Part shown: positions 1-11,300 of the stretch, in pieces
Layout: each line of letters opens with the position of its first letter
How positions within the stretch are numbered: the first letter of the stretch is position 1
Source of the DNA: Verpa conica
Lineage: Eukaryota; Ascomycota; Pezizomycetes; Pezizales; Morchellaceae
Length of the DNA: 64,000 nt
Direction: 5' to 3'
Assembly: GCA_033030425.1 (NCBI GenBank)
Contig: JAUFSD010000022.1
Span: 496,001 to 560,000, forward strand
Position numbers and translations under genes: made by a program
Notes under the pieces: generated by a model
What the model was told of the DNA's origin: nothing
Databases searched by the model: none
Seen by the model: the letters and a program-made list of their open reading frames with translations, nothing else

Positions 1-1044
1 GAGGTCACGGTCGCGAGGAAACAACCGAGGAGAGTGTGCTGGGGTAGCAAGTGGGGTGCTCTCAGGTGTAGGAGAGCATGAATCATGGGAGAAGGTAGGG
101 GATGAAGGTGCAGTCGAAACTGGGGAGCTAGGCCTTGATTTCTTGACTAAACGATGGGATATATACGGATCATCGTCCTCGTGTGAGTGAGAACGGGACA
201 TTGGCTGAGTACCACCATAAGACATCGATGGGAGCGGGCGGTTTCCGTAGTAGTTGTAACTCTGCTGAGGATGGCAATGTCTCTCACGCTCGAGTTGCTG
301 TGAGGCAGTGTCGGCCAACACGCTCAAATCCAGTCCATGGCTGCCCATTCCACCAAGAGAAGGGCTGCTCGTGGCCCTCCCGAAAGGCGATAATCCTGAG
401 TGAATCGAGGGTGCATGCATGCCGTGGTAGGAGTGAGGTGGCGAGACATTGGGAGAGCCGACGTGAGATGGAGGAGCCGACTTTGAGATGATTTTTGGTG
501 GAGGTGGCATCATTTTTCCAGTAGTGGTAATAGCTGAACCATCGTGCTGTGCCTGGGCAGCAGCAGCGAGAGCAGCTTGCTGATGGTTCTTGTTGCTTCT
601 TCGGGAATTGGGGTTGGTGTGGATTCTAGAGTGTCGGGTAAGCTCGTCAGAGCGGCTGAACCTCTTTGAGCACCCGGGGAAATTGCAGCCATGAGGCTTC
701 TCCCCAGTGTGAGTGCGGATGTGTCTAGTTTGATGTTCTAGTCTGTGGAATGCCTTTTCACATAGTGGGCACTTGTAAGGCCGAGGCAGTTCAGGTCGCC
801 CATCTTGCATTGCCTCTTGATGGGAGAGACTCCCTAGAGGATGGATGAGGGCATTCATCCCCACCTGGTGAGTTCTATCGTCGTGGAAAGACCTAGATTG
901 AGGTATTGAAGCTTGTTGGTGAGGAGTCTGGTGAGTTCTATCGTCGTGGCAAGACATAGATTGAGGTATTGAAACTTGTTGGGGAGGAGATTGGTGGAGG
1001 AGAGCTGAGAGGGAGGAGATATTGTTAGGGCCGGGTCGTTGCAT
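1..1044 (-). CDS. creA: Carbon catabolite repressor CreA/Mig1-type C2H2 zinc-finger factor (3' end outside window)
   Basis: The reverse strand is open from the ATG at 1044 to base 1, giving 348 visible residues with no intron. Two adjacent C2H2 fingers start near residue 92 (first Cys codon 769-771). The segment [18 protein letters not shown] and the second finger ending [17 protein letters not shown] are those of CreA/Mig1 DNA-binding domains, which bind SYGGRG sites and repress genes for alternative carbon sources. Near the window edge the run SPTFSHDS...[12 protein letters not shown] matches a conserved CreA block. The ATG at 1044 is the first in frame; upstream to about 1270 the frame is a Leu/His/Pro-coding triplet repeat with no ATG, so it is read as leader. 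A 63-bp tandem duplication lies before the fingers. An Ala/Gln-rich linker follows them. Family assignment is very secure; the C-terminal repression region is not visible. Confidence 0.95.
   Translation of the reverse strand, partial: MQRPGPNNISSLSALLHQSPPQQVSIPQSMSCHDDRTHQTPHQQASIPQSRSFHDDRTHQVGMNALIHPLGSLSHQEAMQDGRPELPRPYKCPLCEKAFHRLEHQTRHIRTHTGEKPHGCNFPGCSKRFSRSDELTRHSRIHTNPNSRRSNKNHQQAALAAAAQAQHDGSAITTTGKMMPPPPKIISKSAPPSHVGSPNVSPPHSYHGMHAPSIHSGLSPFGRATSSPSLGGMGSHGLDLSVLADTASQQLERERHCHPQQSYNYYGNRPLPSMSYGGTQPMSRSHSHEDDDPYISHRLVKKSRPSSPVSTAPSSPTFSHDSCSPTPESTPLATPAHSPRLFPRDRDL
865..990 (-). repeat. 63-bp in-frame tandem duplication in creA N-terminus
   Basis: Two adjacent 63-base units (865-927 and 928-990) are nearly identical and keep the reading frame. 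Each encodes 21 residues containing HDDRTHQ and SIPQS. The copies differ at only a few bases, so the duplication looks recent. It lies upstream of the zinc fingers in a Gln/Ser-rich region. Confidence 0.9.
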
Positions 1045-1062
1045 GTGATTGATGATGGGGAT

Positions 1063-1204
1063 GGTATGTTGGTGCTGATGATGGTGATGCTGATGATGTT
1101 GTAGTGGTTTAGTAGTAGTGGCAGCAGAAGCAGAAGTAGCAGTAGCAGTAAGTGGTGGTGGTGGTGGTAGTAGTAGTAGCAGTAGCAGTAACAGTAATAG
1201 GGTT
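1063..1204. repeat. Imperfect trinucleotide repeats in the creA leader
   Basis: Runs of GAT/GGT, AGC/AGT and GTG triplets cover this stretch just upstream of the creA start. They would code for His/Gln, Ala/Thr, Pro and Leu runs in the creA frame, but no ATG precedes them in that frame, so they are read as 5' leader. Confidence 0.7.
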
Positions 1205-4200
1205 GTGAGTGGTTGTAATAGAGGTTGGAGGTGGATGATGAAGCGATGACGGACGCGAGTGAACAATGTGGAGAAAAAAAAATAACGGAGACGGCGTCCG
1301 CGGGGTTATATGTACCCAGGCGGTCTCAGACGGGCGGTGTGGGATGGAAAGGAGACGAAAAAAGAGTGGAGTGTGGGAGGGGGGAGGGGGGGGGGCGTGT
1401 GTTGGATTTGTAGGTCTACCGATCGCTGGCCCCCGATGTTCGGGGAAATATTTTTTGCTTCTTTTTTTACGGACTGGGAAGGAGGGTGGGACGGATGCTG
1501 CTGATGCAGTGGGAGTAAAGCAGCACTGTAAACAACAAACACTCAGCTACGGACGATGACGCTGATGACGCTGATGGGGAAATATTGTGATGAGGCGGAT
1601 GCGTATATGTGTGGTGTAAGAAGGTCCCAAGCGCGGAGCTCAGAACAAAAAAATATATGTGAATGTAAACGTGAATGTGAAAAATTCAAATGAGGCGCTG
1701 TTATGCTGTTACCGCTGCCCCCTAGGTGAGTATCTGACTGGGTCGATGTGGGGACTCTGAGCCGCGGAGGGGATCCAGGTGGGACAAGTCTATTGATGCG
1801 AGCCGGCGAGCAAAATAAATCGCCTAATTTTCTTCTTTCCTTCTCTTGCTCTTACAGCCCTTCAACTCTGGCTGGCTTGTTGTCCAGATTTTGATTCTAC
1901 AGCCCCACAACCACGGCTACCAGTCAGTTATGATCTGGTGTACTTAATGCCACGCCTTTCGTCTATCTTGAGGAGAACTGGGGAAACGTAGCGTGCGGGG
2001 CTGGCTTACTGCAACTGCGGGCTGGTTTTGATAAGAAATGTTTTCAAGCGTGCTGGGCTTCGAACGCGTGGGCTACAACGGGCTGTGCTAATGGCCAGTG
2101 ACAACTTGCCTTTTTTTTTCTTATTTACTTTCTTTGAGAGGTAGACCCGGGGAGAGGGGGGAAACAAGAGGGGGCGATGATATGGGGAAGGCGGGATTCT
2201 TGTACCAGAGTGACATCTAACCCCAAGTCGTGACCTTTGATGTATAGACAGCACGCAACACGCACGTTTTTTGTGTGAGTCTTTGAAGGCTAAGCGGGTC
2301 TGAAATGGGCGTGGCACTTGTTCGGGGCTCCACGGGCTGTGAGATGAGTGGGGTGGTTGGCTCCATACCTGGCCAGCCATCCTATCTTCGATCAAGTGGA
2401 AATTTCATCTGATACCAACTGTGTGGGGGAGCCGTCATGGCCTAGGCAGACAGTCCCCCCCCCTCGACGCCTTCTCCCGAAAGGGACCCGGCAGATGGCC
2501 AGTTAGCAGCCTCATCCATCAATAAAACAAAATTGCTTGACAACCGCTACCACCGTTCACTCATGGTGCGGCCTCTGTGGCACGCCGTATGTCTGATATG
2601 CAGTGGGGTTTGGAGAAGCAGGCTATGGCTTGGAGCAAGGTCGTGATAGGATGGGGGTAAAAAGGGGTACGGTAGATGGACCGCAGCTCCCATGGGATTG
2701 CAAAAACGCTGCGAAACAAGGCAAATGATAGAGATTCTCGTCATGACTAGAGTCCACTGTTGTTATGCACACTTCAGCTGGGGAGGGTTTCCGTGAAATG
2801 CAGCCTGCTCATCCATAGGTGCAACTGCTTAGGGACAGCACAATAAAGAGCGATGCGCGGACGGGCATAACGATGTGGCTAGCCGTCTAGAGTGCTCTAC
2901 AGTAAGGTATGCAGGTTTAGGTTTCGAACGACTCCATGTTCCTCCACCTTTTTTTTTTTTTTTTCTCCGCCTTTTTTTTTCGGCCGCCTTTTGTCTGGTA
3001 ACATTTTTTTTCTTTCTTGCCTCCTCTACGGCCCTTACCTCTTGTTTCATAAAGCTTCAGTGTCTACAGTTTCACCTTCGGCTTTGTCTCCGTACGGCTA
3101 GAGAAGGCCCATTCAGGGACTTTCAACCCTTTTAGCTCATCCAACTGCGTGGGGGTGACGAAAGATGATTCTGTGTTTTGCGGGGGTAAGCTGACTTGAA
3201 GCACCGGAGGAAAGTCGGGAGTCGTTCCGTTTATTCTCGAGCCCTGCGCATGCCCCGCCAGGCATATACGCGATCCAGGTCTCCACATCATGCGAGATCG
3301 TTGGGAATGCTTCCTTCGATTCGGTTTGTCGGTCACGGCAGGCTCAACGCCCCGTCGTATTTCATCTACAATGAATGTACCTCGCTGTGAATACCAAATT
3401 TCTGACAACAGGCAAAGGTCAAACAAATAAGCCCCCTGACTTCTATCGGCGGAAACAAAGCTCCTCCTTCCTGTCATGCTCTTCGCTTCGTGATGCCCTT
3501 CACATGTAAGAAACCGGGAAATATGGATAATGCCCCACATCCGCGCGAATCTGGCATGGTAACCAACATCTCTCCCTTGCGGTGGATCGGGGCTCTACCA
3601 GGATGGTAGCCACCCCTCAGAGTGTACTAGTACAAAGTTGAATTTATGTTCCGTTCCGACGAAAAGTTTTTCCGTTGAACGGAGAAATTAGCGGCCACAT
3701 TTAGAAAATAGTTGCGGCCGAGATTAAATAAAACCCTCAAAAAGCAGGCGATTGCCCACACCTGATAAATAGACAACCAATATACGCTGGGGGGGGGGGA
3801 CAAGCGATGGCCATACATAAGACGATGGCCGGATCCCTTCAGAATCAGACGGGGAACGCACGGCCAGAGGGGGACTTATCTCTGTGAAGCGACTCTCACC
3901 CGACGTTTGTAGGCGGCCGGCTAATAACCCGAATTCACCCGAGGCCTGGAAACACGGAATATATTTTTTTCCAGTCTTGTGGGGAAACTCCGGCCGTGCC
4001 TTTGTTGTTCCGCCGAGGCTAGCGTCCCCATTAGTCGCTTGCCCTTACTTGCGGCTCATGAGATGAGGCTCGGCTCACTCCGTGCTGTTGTCCCCTACAT
4101 GGGGCAGAGTACACTGTAGAGTGCACTACAGCGAGGTAGCTATGTGCCTCCACCCTCCCCCTCCACCTGCTAGCTGTATCCAGGCAGGTAGAAGCTCCCC

Positions 4201-4301
4201 CCCGAGCTTACCGGACAATCGTCATCCCGCGCTCGGGTTAATCAATCCCTTTCCTTCCCTTTTCTCTGCCTTAGACAGCCCTAAACAGCGCGAGTTATGC
4301 C

Positions 4302-4327
4302 GAGCCTTTAGTCTAGACTAAAGGCTC
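4302..4327. repeat. Perfect 26-bp palindrome
   Basis: The half GAGCCTTTAGTCT is followed directly by its exact reverse complement AGACTAAAGGCTC, with no spacer. It could form a cruciform or be a dimeric protein-binding site. No element is recognised around it. Confidence 0.85.
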
Positions 4328-5177
4328 TCCACAATTCGACCAACAGCCCAAAACCGGTGCGCTCGCAGGCAAAAATGTGCTCTCAAGGGGAAGGGTAAAA
4401 AAAAGGTTCCTGCAGCCGCGGAACGGCAGATTATTGGCTTTCCATGGACTCGGTGACATAACCTGAGTGTTTTACCAGGGCGTCAATCATGCAGAAGTGC
4501 CTAATTTCGGCGCGCGTATGTATGTGTGGTTTTCCCCCTGAGCGATGGCGTGAAAAAAATAAAAGGACCGCGATCTTTTCCGTTATCCCCGGCACCGCAA
4601 AAAGGTTGTAGGGTGAGAATCCATGACGAGCTGGCTTTTTGCGGAGACGAAGACTACATGTAGTTGGCGCTTGCAGCTGCCCTGCAGGGACTGACTCCGC
4701 AAGCCGCCGATCGACTCTAGGCTCGCTACTCTGCTAGAGATACGGAAGATAGCTTCTGTGTTACGTGAGGCTTACTCCCAGTCTATCGTGACAAGAACTT
4801 TAGTACTAAAGGCCCACTCTTTCTTTCGCGGGGAAAACACCGAGGGGGGCCTGTCTGAGGGGTAAATAATCTTGGTTAATTGAGAAACACAACTTTAAGA
4901 CGTATCTATCATACACGTGCTACAAGCAATATCCTTATCTTGCCTGACATCTCAGCAATCACGGCCGTGGGCACTACTCTAATACTAGAAGTTGTAGCCG
5001 CAGCAATAGCGTAACCCCAGATCTTAGGACTGTATCAAACCGTAGTGGCTAACTATACATAACTGTGCAGGAGAAAAAATTTCCGCAAAAAGAAAAATCA
5101 ACAAATAGCATTTACTATGACATCAGCCGTAGACTAATCAAAAGCTTTTTTTTAACACCCCTTCTCGTGTATTTTAG

Positions 5178-8100
5178 CTAAAGCTTCTTTTCCATAATTT
5201 CAGCAGATGGGTCGTTTCCGGATCGCTCGCCCGGCAATTCTGGAGTGCCGTCAATTCTGGTGATATCGTTGCTACTGGTTACTTCAAGACTACCAGATTC
5301 GATCTCTTCGTCCAAGACGAGGTTGAGGAATATTGCAATACTGCATAGAATGTCAGTCTATCAGACGAAATAGCGTGGTCTCGCAGGTGTCACTAAGGCG
5401 TATTTAACTCACAAGGCAGTTACTGCGAACCCGGTCTCCATGATGAGATTTACGGCATCGATCAATCCCTGCACCCCTCCACCGCCTGAGTACGTAAAGA
5501 AGTGGCTGCCGTGGAACATTGTCTTAGTACATGGCGATCAAGAGCTCTAAAGCCGATTGCGGAGAAGGAGGTGGGGGAGGGATGGAACTCACTCAAACCA
5601 ATGCGGAATAAGGGTGGCACCGTATCTGGTTTTAATTTGGTCAGTCTTTGCGGGATCCAACAATATACTATATCAAGGCAGCATCCACTCACCCCACTGA
5701 AAGAGATGCAGTAAGAATGAATCGATCTTCGCAGCGATAAAAGAGACAGTACGTCAGTATACGGCGACAAGAAATGAGCATATGGGTAACTCACTGCGTC
5801 GAGTGAACGGCATAGTCGCCGTGATACTCATTCCAGACACAGCAACAGCGCAGAACTGCAGATCTGATCAGCTCCACACCACATTTATTTTTTCTTCCGT
5901 CCGAGACCCGACATCCTTACCAGAAACGTTGTCATGCCTCCGAGAACTGCCGATGGAATGGCAACCAGAGAAGCAGCAAACTTAGAGAAGATACCCATGA
6001 TAATTAGGAAGAAACTGGGCCAAATATCAGTTACAATTCGGACGAGACAATTCCAATAGAGAGGTTCTCTACCAGCATGCATAGCCGGCTTTCCGGTTAG
6101 CGCATCGAGTGAGGGCCTATAACATTGATTTACGTTAATACGACGTGGTTCGGAAATCAAAAAGCACATGAATGATAAGGTGATTGATAGATAAAACTTA
6201 CGATAACACCTGTAATGTCGTTTCTATTAGTATTTTATTTCAAAAAGGCTATAAGAGGACCTACCGTTATTTTGAGCATATGTCGACATCGGGGTAATTG
6301 TAGCAAGACCAGCAAGAAGACCGTTGATACCATCTGCCAATAACCCACCCTGAATCCTTGAATCGAACAGTTCTCCTTCGACATCGAGTTTAGACACTAT
6401 ACCAATTGTTAATCTAGTAGTCTTTAGTCTTGGAATGTAACAGCTGACCATCGCAAGTTGCAGTTATATCACCAATGGCCTCACAAGCTAAGATAATGTA
6501 CACAGCTAGTAGGCTAAGAACATAAAAATTAGTACATTGATTTTTAGGGATATGACTTGAGGCTTACGGTAACACTAGTGGTCCGTATACAGAGAGCTTA
6601 AATGTATGTACCCAGATAAAAGAGACGACGGGGGCCTAGCAGTCATTAGGAAGGTTAGTGCTGCTACTAGGACTGGCCTTGGGGGCTAGGGCTATATGTA
6701 GCTGTTCTATATATGACAGGGGGGAAAATATATTAAACTTACGGCGTCGATGGTAGATTTATCAAAATAGTTGGTAGCTCCAGCAATGATGCATCCAGTG
6801 AGAAGCCCAATTATAATACTGGTGGATTTCATAATAGGACCTATCAAAAGTGTAAGTGGTGGTACCTTTACTTCGAGGTCCGCAAGCTTGCATACTTCCA
6901 AATCTCTCGCATATGATAATCGTAATAAATACAGAAAACCCAAGTCCTATAATTAAAAAGTCAGTGCTATAATAATGGGTAGTGTTAGCATTTCGATATA
7001 CTAATGACTTACCTATAAACTCCGTCGAGCCCCACGGAAGCGGATGAGGTGCATTGATATTAGGACACATGGAGTAAAGCCCTGTCTCTGGCATGCTCAT
7101 ACAAGATCCTGATCCGCCCATCCAATTCTCAAAGCCGCTACCAATCAAACCCACACCGACGAGCAATACTGTAGGGCCGGTGACAATTGGAGGAAAGATA
7201 CGTTGGATCCATTTAGTAGGCATGAAAGACATTCCGATTTCAAGAAAGGCACAAACAATACTTGTTCCAATAAGTGCACCTATTCAAATTCTAGTGTATT
7301 AGTTTATTTAGTCATGAAATATCACTCTATAATGTGAATTTACCGTATCCGTCCGGACAAGCAAGCTTCATGCCATTTTCATCCTTGGGGCCTGTAAAAT
7401 CGTTAGACTAGTTTTTTTGACACGATAATCTTGGGTTGGGCTGAAAACATACACTATTTTTTTTTTTGAAAAATGACTTGAGGTTAGCTTACATATAACT
7501 CTACTTGGGTTAAGTTCAAACTTACCTTTCCATTTTCATACATCTGTTCGAATGCACCGAGAGCAACAGGGATAACAGCAAAAGATGTTCCAACCCTAAG
7601 GCTCATCAGTTAACCCGTCTAAGCCGTATCATAGTCATTTTCTGATTTAACTTACACAGAGATCAACCCAGTACCCAGATAGTATCTGCAAGCGTTTTCC
7701 TTTTAGCCATGCAAACTTCCGAACTCATCAAGAACAAGTAAAACATACGGTGTTCCGCGAATATGAAACCTCGTGACCTGGATTGAAGATAGAAGCCCAC
7801 AAGTAATAAGGGAGGTCGAGACGAGATATTGGGTCATATCAGGGCCTAGGTTTACGGCACTTCCTATAATAATAGGAGGGGAGACAACTCCTGCTAACAT
7901 TGCGAGAGCGCTATAATAATAAATCAGCAACAAAACCAAGAGAGGCTTAGAAGAAAAACTAAACGCTGAGGGAGGTATCGCATACTGCTGAAATCCGAGA
8001 AGAATCCCTAGAAGAACTGGCATACGATCATTGAGGCCGAAAAATGGTGCAGCTTTGCGAGGCCTCTTCATAAATGGTAGGTTGGGCTAGAACAAGGCAA

Positions 8101-8342
8101 AAACATCAGAAAAAATCCGCTAAAAGTGGGCTTTCGTGAAGAGCCGTACACGAAAGAGAAATCCATAATCATAGTTTCCAAGTAAACCGTCCCTAGACAG
8201 TATGTATTAGCAACCAGGACTAACCCCATAAGTAGGTGGCAAAGACATACCTCGTCAAGAACGCACGCTTGACACCACGTATGCGATCTCTGATAGTTCG
8301 TTTGGGGCCAACATCTGGACCAATTCTATCTGGTTCGGACAT
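5178..8342 (-). CDS. Purine (uric acid/xanthine) permease, NAT/NCS2 family, UapA/UapC-like, about 21 exons
   Basis: Proton-coupled plasma-membrane transporter of the nucleobase-ascorbate family. Family blocks occur in order: ALAMLAGVVSPPIII, NLGPDMTQYLV, ITRFHIRGTPY-equivalent, PDGYG, IFPPIVTGPTVLL, SGFENWMGGSG, ICERFGSP, FIWVHTFKLSVYGPLVLP, ACEAIGDITATCD, the signature QNNGVIALTR, then FAVAVSG-like and MPFTRR blocks. Proposed exons: 8251-8342, 8150-8192, 7986-8086, 7749-7910, 7656-7685, 7526-7595, 7344-7407, 7013-7279, 6896-6946, 6743-6840, 6568-6635, 6449-6513, 6265-6396, 6202-6209, 6073-6116, 5921-6014, 5795-5855, 5693-5726, 5593-5625, 5413-5505, 5178-5340. They sum to 1773 bases, 590 residues, usual for the family. 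The exon 7 acceptor (7407 or 7391) is the least certain; 7407 keeps the frame. The protein ends in a hydrophilic tail finishing EIMEKKL. UapA and UapC cannot be separated from sequence alone. Confidence 0.92.
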
Positions 8343-11300
8343 TATGACGAGGTTGAAGTTTTTGCGTGGATAACCTCAAAGATTCACGCGTCAGGCTTGT
8401 TTTCTCAGAACTTGACTGACCTGACCTTTATGTTAATTTATAGGTATCTTATCATGGCCTAGGTACCCCCACAAACCTTTTGTCCTGCGTATGAGAAAGA
8501 TCGGCCCCGCGGGGTGTCAACTTAAGCTTAAGCAAGACAGCTATCAAACAAGTCTAGCTTTGCTTATAGCCCTATAGGGGTTTCTGGATTGTGCACTGGT
8601 TTGGATTTTCAAAGTGATGTCCTCGAGCCAGCTTGCTTTCTATATAGCAACCTCTTGAAGAGCTTATAGAGCTCGGTTATCATTATATCATACTACCATC
8701 CACATGATAAGAGATATTGAGTAAAGCCACCACCTGCTGCCGTTACACGACACTAAGTAAATACAAACAATGTTCTTTTTTCTCCTCCGCATTTTAAATT
8801 TGCTGCCGTAACGATGAGACACTGCAGGAGAAAAAACCCTCGGAGTGACCCGAAATCGGGCGCCCAGCTGACAATCGCAAAACTACCTAATGAGGCTATC
8901 TCAATGCAGGATGCGGCTTACTGGGCCCTATAAGGACACTCGCTTTGCGGCTGCTGAGTTTTTGGCGCTCGCTTACTGACTTGGGCTGTGGTGGGTACTG
9001 ATTCGCTCTGGCCGGCGGGGGGGCACTGGCCAGTGAGAGTCATGAGGGATTCGCCCATCCGCGACGGCCTCTTTTCTTTCCTTTGAAGGAATGCGCCGAT
9101 TTCTGGCTCGAGCGCTCCCGGCGTGGTGACAACTGGTATTGAGTCGTACAATAATAATAATACTTATCTTATCGGCATCGCCCTATACGTAGTAGATCTG
9201 CAACAGACTCGATAAGTACCCGTCCTTTTTCTATCTTTCTAACGTTCGCTCCCCGGATATCCACTTCACGGAATCAAGCGGGGGACTAAGATCTGCTTCG
9301 CTTGAACCCGAGAAACAATGGAGTCGTTCATCTTGTTTCAATACCACCGATTTAGGCTTCTGGAAGAATAGGGCGGCGCCGGGCACTTCCTACCCGCACA
9401 CCGCCTGGTAAATTCACAGCCGAAGGGCAAGACCGGCTGGCGAAAAATTATCGTAATCTGAGATTACCTTCGCCACCGCCTAGCATTGATCAGTTACAGT
9501 AGAGGGTAATTTACTTTCTGCTTATAACAGTTACGAAAGAGAATCGTGTCATCGATCATCCACCCTCCACGGAATCTACCGTCTTAAGCTTAGCATGTAT
9601 GGCGGATTTTTATTTCATTCCTAATTTTGTATAATAAGAAATCATCATAACCAGAGGAAGCTTGCAAAACATCCTTGGCTAGATACATATACTCTTTTAA
9701 CCCTGGCCCTAGGGGGCATTCAGCCTCCCCTTCCGAGTGACTTTATATGGAGACCATGATACATGGGTTAGCCCGATTAACAGAGGACTTCACCTCTCAA
9801 TAATCGTGGCGGCTTATATGCAGATTTTTAACTCAATGTCTCTCTCTCATTTAAGCGCACCTGTTCAAGGTTGAAATGTGAGCCTCATCGCCAGGAATTC
9901 GTATTTATTCTTTCTATAAAGTAGTGAAAACCATATGCACATATATGGGACTCCGGTAGGGGAAATCCCGGCCCTGGAAAAGATTTCCATATGACAGGTT
10001 CTTGGGTAGCCCGCATCTAATCTAAATTTGGTATTAATTAAAGTTAAAGATATGCTCTAGATCTTTGTGCGGGTCATAAGACAGTGCTTAGGCGCTTCTG
10101 TTTCCCACTTGTAACTCTCATAGCACCTAAAATCACGTAGTAATGGACAGTATGAGACGTAGCGCCTAACCAAGAAGTCTCACTATTCGTATAGTAGGTC
10201 CCATAATAAAGCCTCCGGAGAGGTTGTTTGGTTAAGAATAACCTTCTAGGAAGATATATATCATAACACATGACTTGTAATTAATGTGCAATGGTATGAA
10301 AGTGTCTCAAACCTTAAATATCAAACTCAAGTGTATTTTTGCTATTGATTCAACTTAATAACCCGATTTTCTATAGAGTGGTAGAAGTGTCAAAACCAAT
10401 TCTACTACCAATTTTTATTAAGAGACCAAGGGTAGTGATTAGGGATGGTGTTTTAACCCAAGGATAACTTCAATTAACGAGGTTTTCTCCTAGACTTCAG
10501 TTTCGTATCTTTTATTTAACCTATTGAATGCATGCGGCCCTAGAATTCAGTACAATACATCACCAGTAGAAAATAGGTTTATCAGGTTTTTTGAGTAATA
10601 TCTTACAGAATTAGATTGTTAGTCTATTCTGTAACAAGGTTCAATGGTTTCTACTTACTATTTGTGGAGGAAAAAAGTATTATCATTTAAAAGCGAGTGA
10701 TATTGTATGACTAAGAGTCTTGATCCCACTTTTTTCATGGGTTAGGCCTACTCCTTAGCTCATCTAACTAAGAGTCTAAAAAAAGCAATTATGTGCCCAT
10801 AAGGATGCACCTAAGCGATAAAAAGCACTCAAATTCTAGAATAATAATAATACTAAAACCTTGTATTCGCACGTGAAATATGGCTGGTTTGTGTTTTGTA
10901 TTTAACCGATATTTATAAACGAACCCCCAGGACAGTTACCCCGCAGGGGCGTAGATAAACCTTGTGCACATGTGCAAGCTAGATAGCTCTCGTTATCCTG
11001 CTATATTTCGGTGGACATGTGAATATGATAAGACCACAGAGTAGCTTTAGGGCTTTATAGATACTAAAAGACATGTGCTAGGTGTAAAAGGTTTGAGAAG
11101 TCTCGGCACCATGGCTGAAGTATTTGCATGCCCCAATAATCTTCATCTAAGCCAAGAAAATTATCTTCAAGTAGTGTGTTATCTTCGGACGGGCCACCGA
11201 GGTGATGTTCTTATTGCAAAAAATTGGTTTATGGTTAGCCGCAGAGACAATACATATCAGTGATCAATAAGTATTTAGCGTAGGGTGATATCTTATAATG

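Larger units (their letters stand above)
1045..5177. other. Intergenic region between creA and the purine permease
   Basis: No gene can be supported here. It holds the creA leader and promoter, long pyrimidine tracts near 2951-3015, a perfect 26-base palindrome at 4302-4327, and a short motif around GTAGAGTGC.CTACAG that occurs near 2889 and again near 4118. The longest open frame (3064-3540, reverse, 158 codons) has no recognisable family or domain. Confidence 0.6.

Noticed and set aside
3064..3540. 158-codon open frame on the reverse strand
   Set aside because: No domain, no codon pattern like the real genes, and no conserved motif seen.
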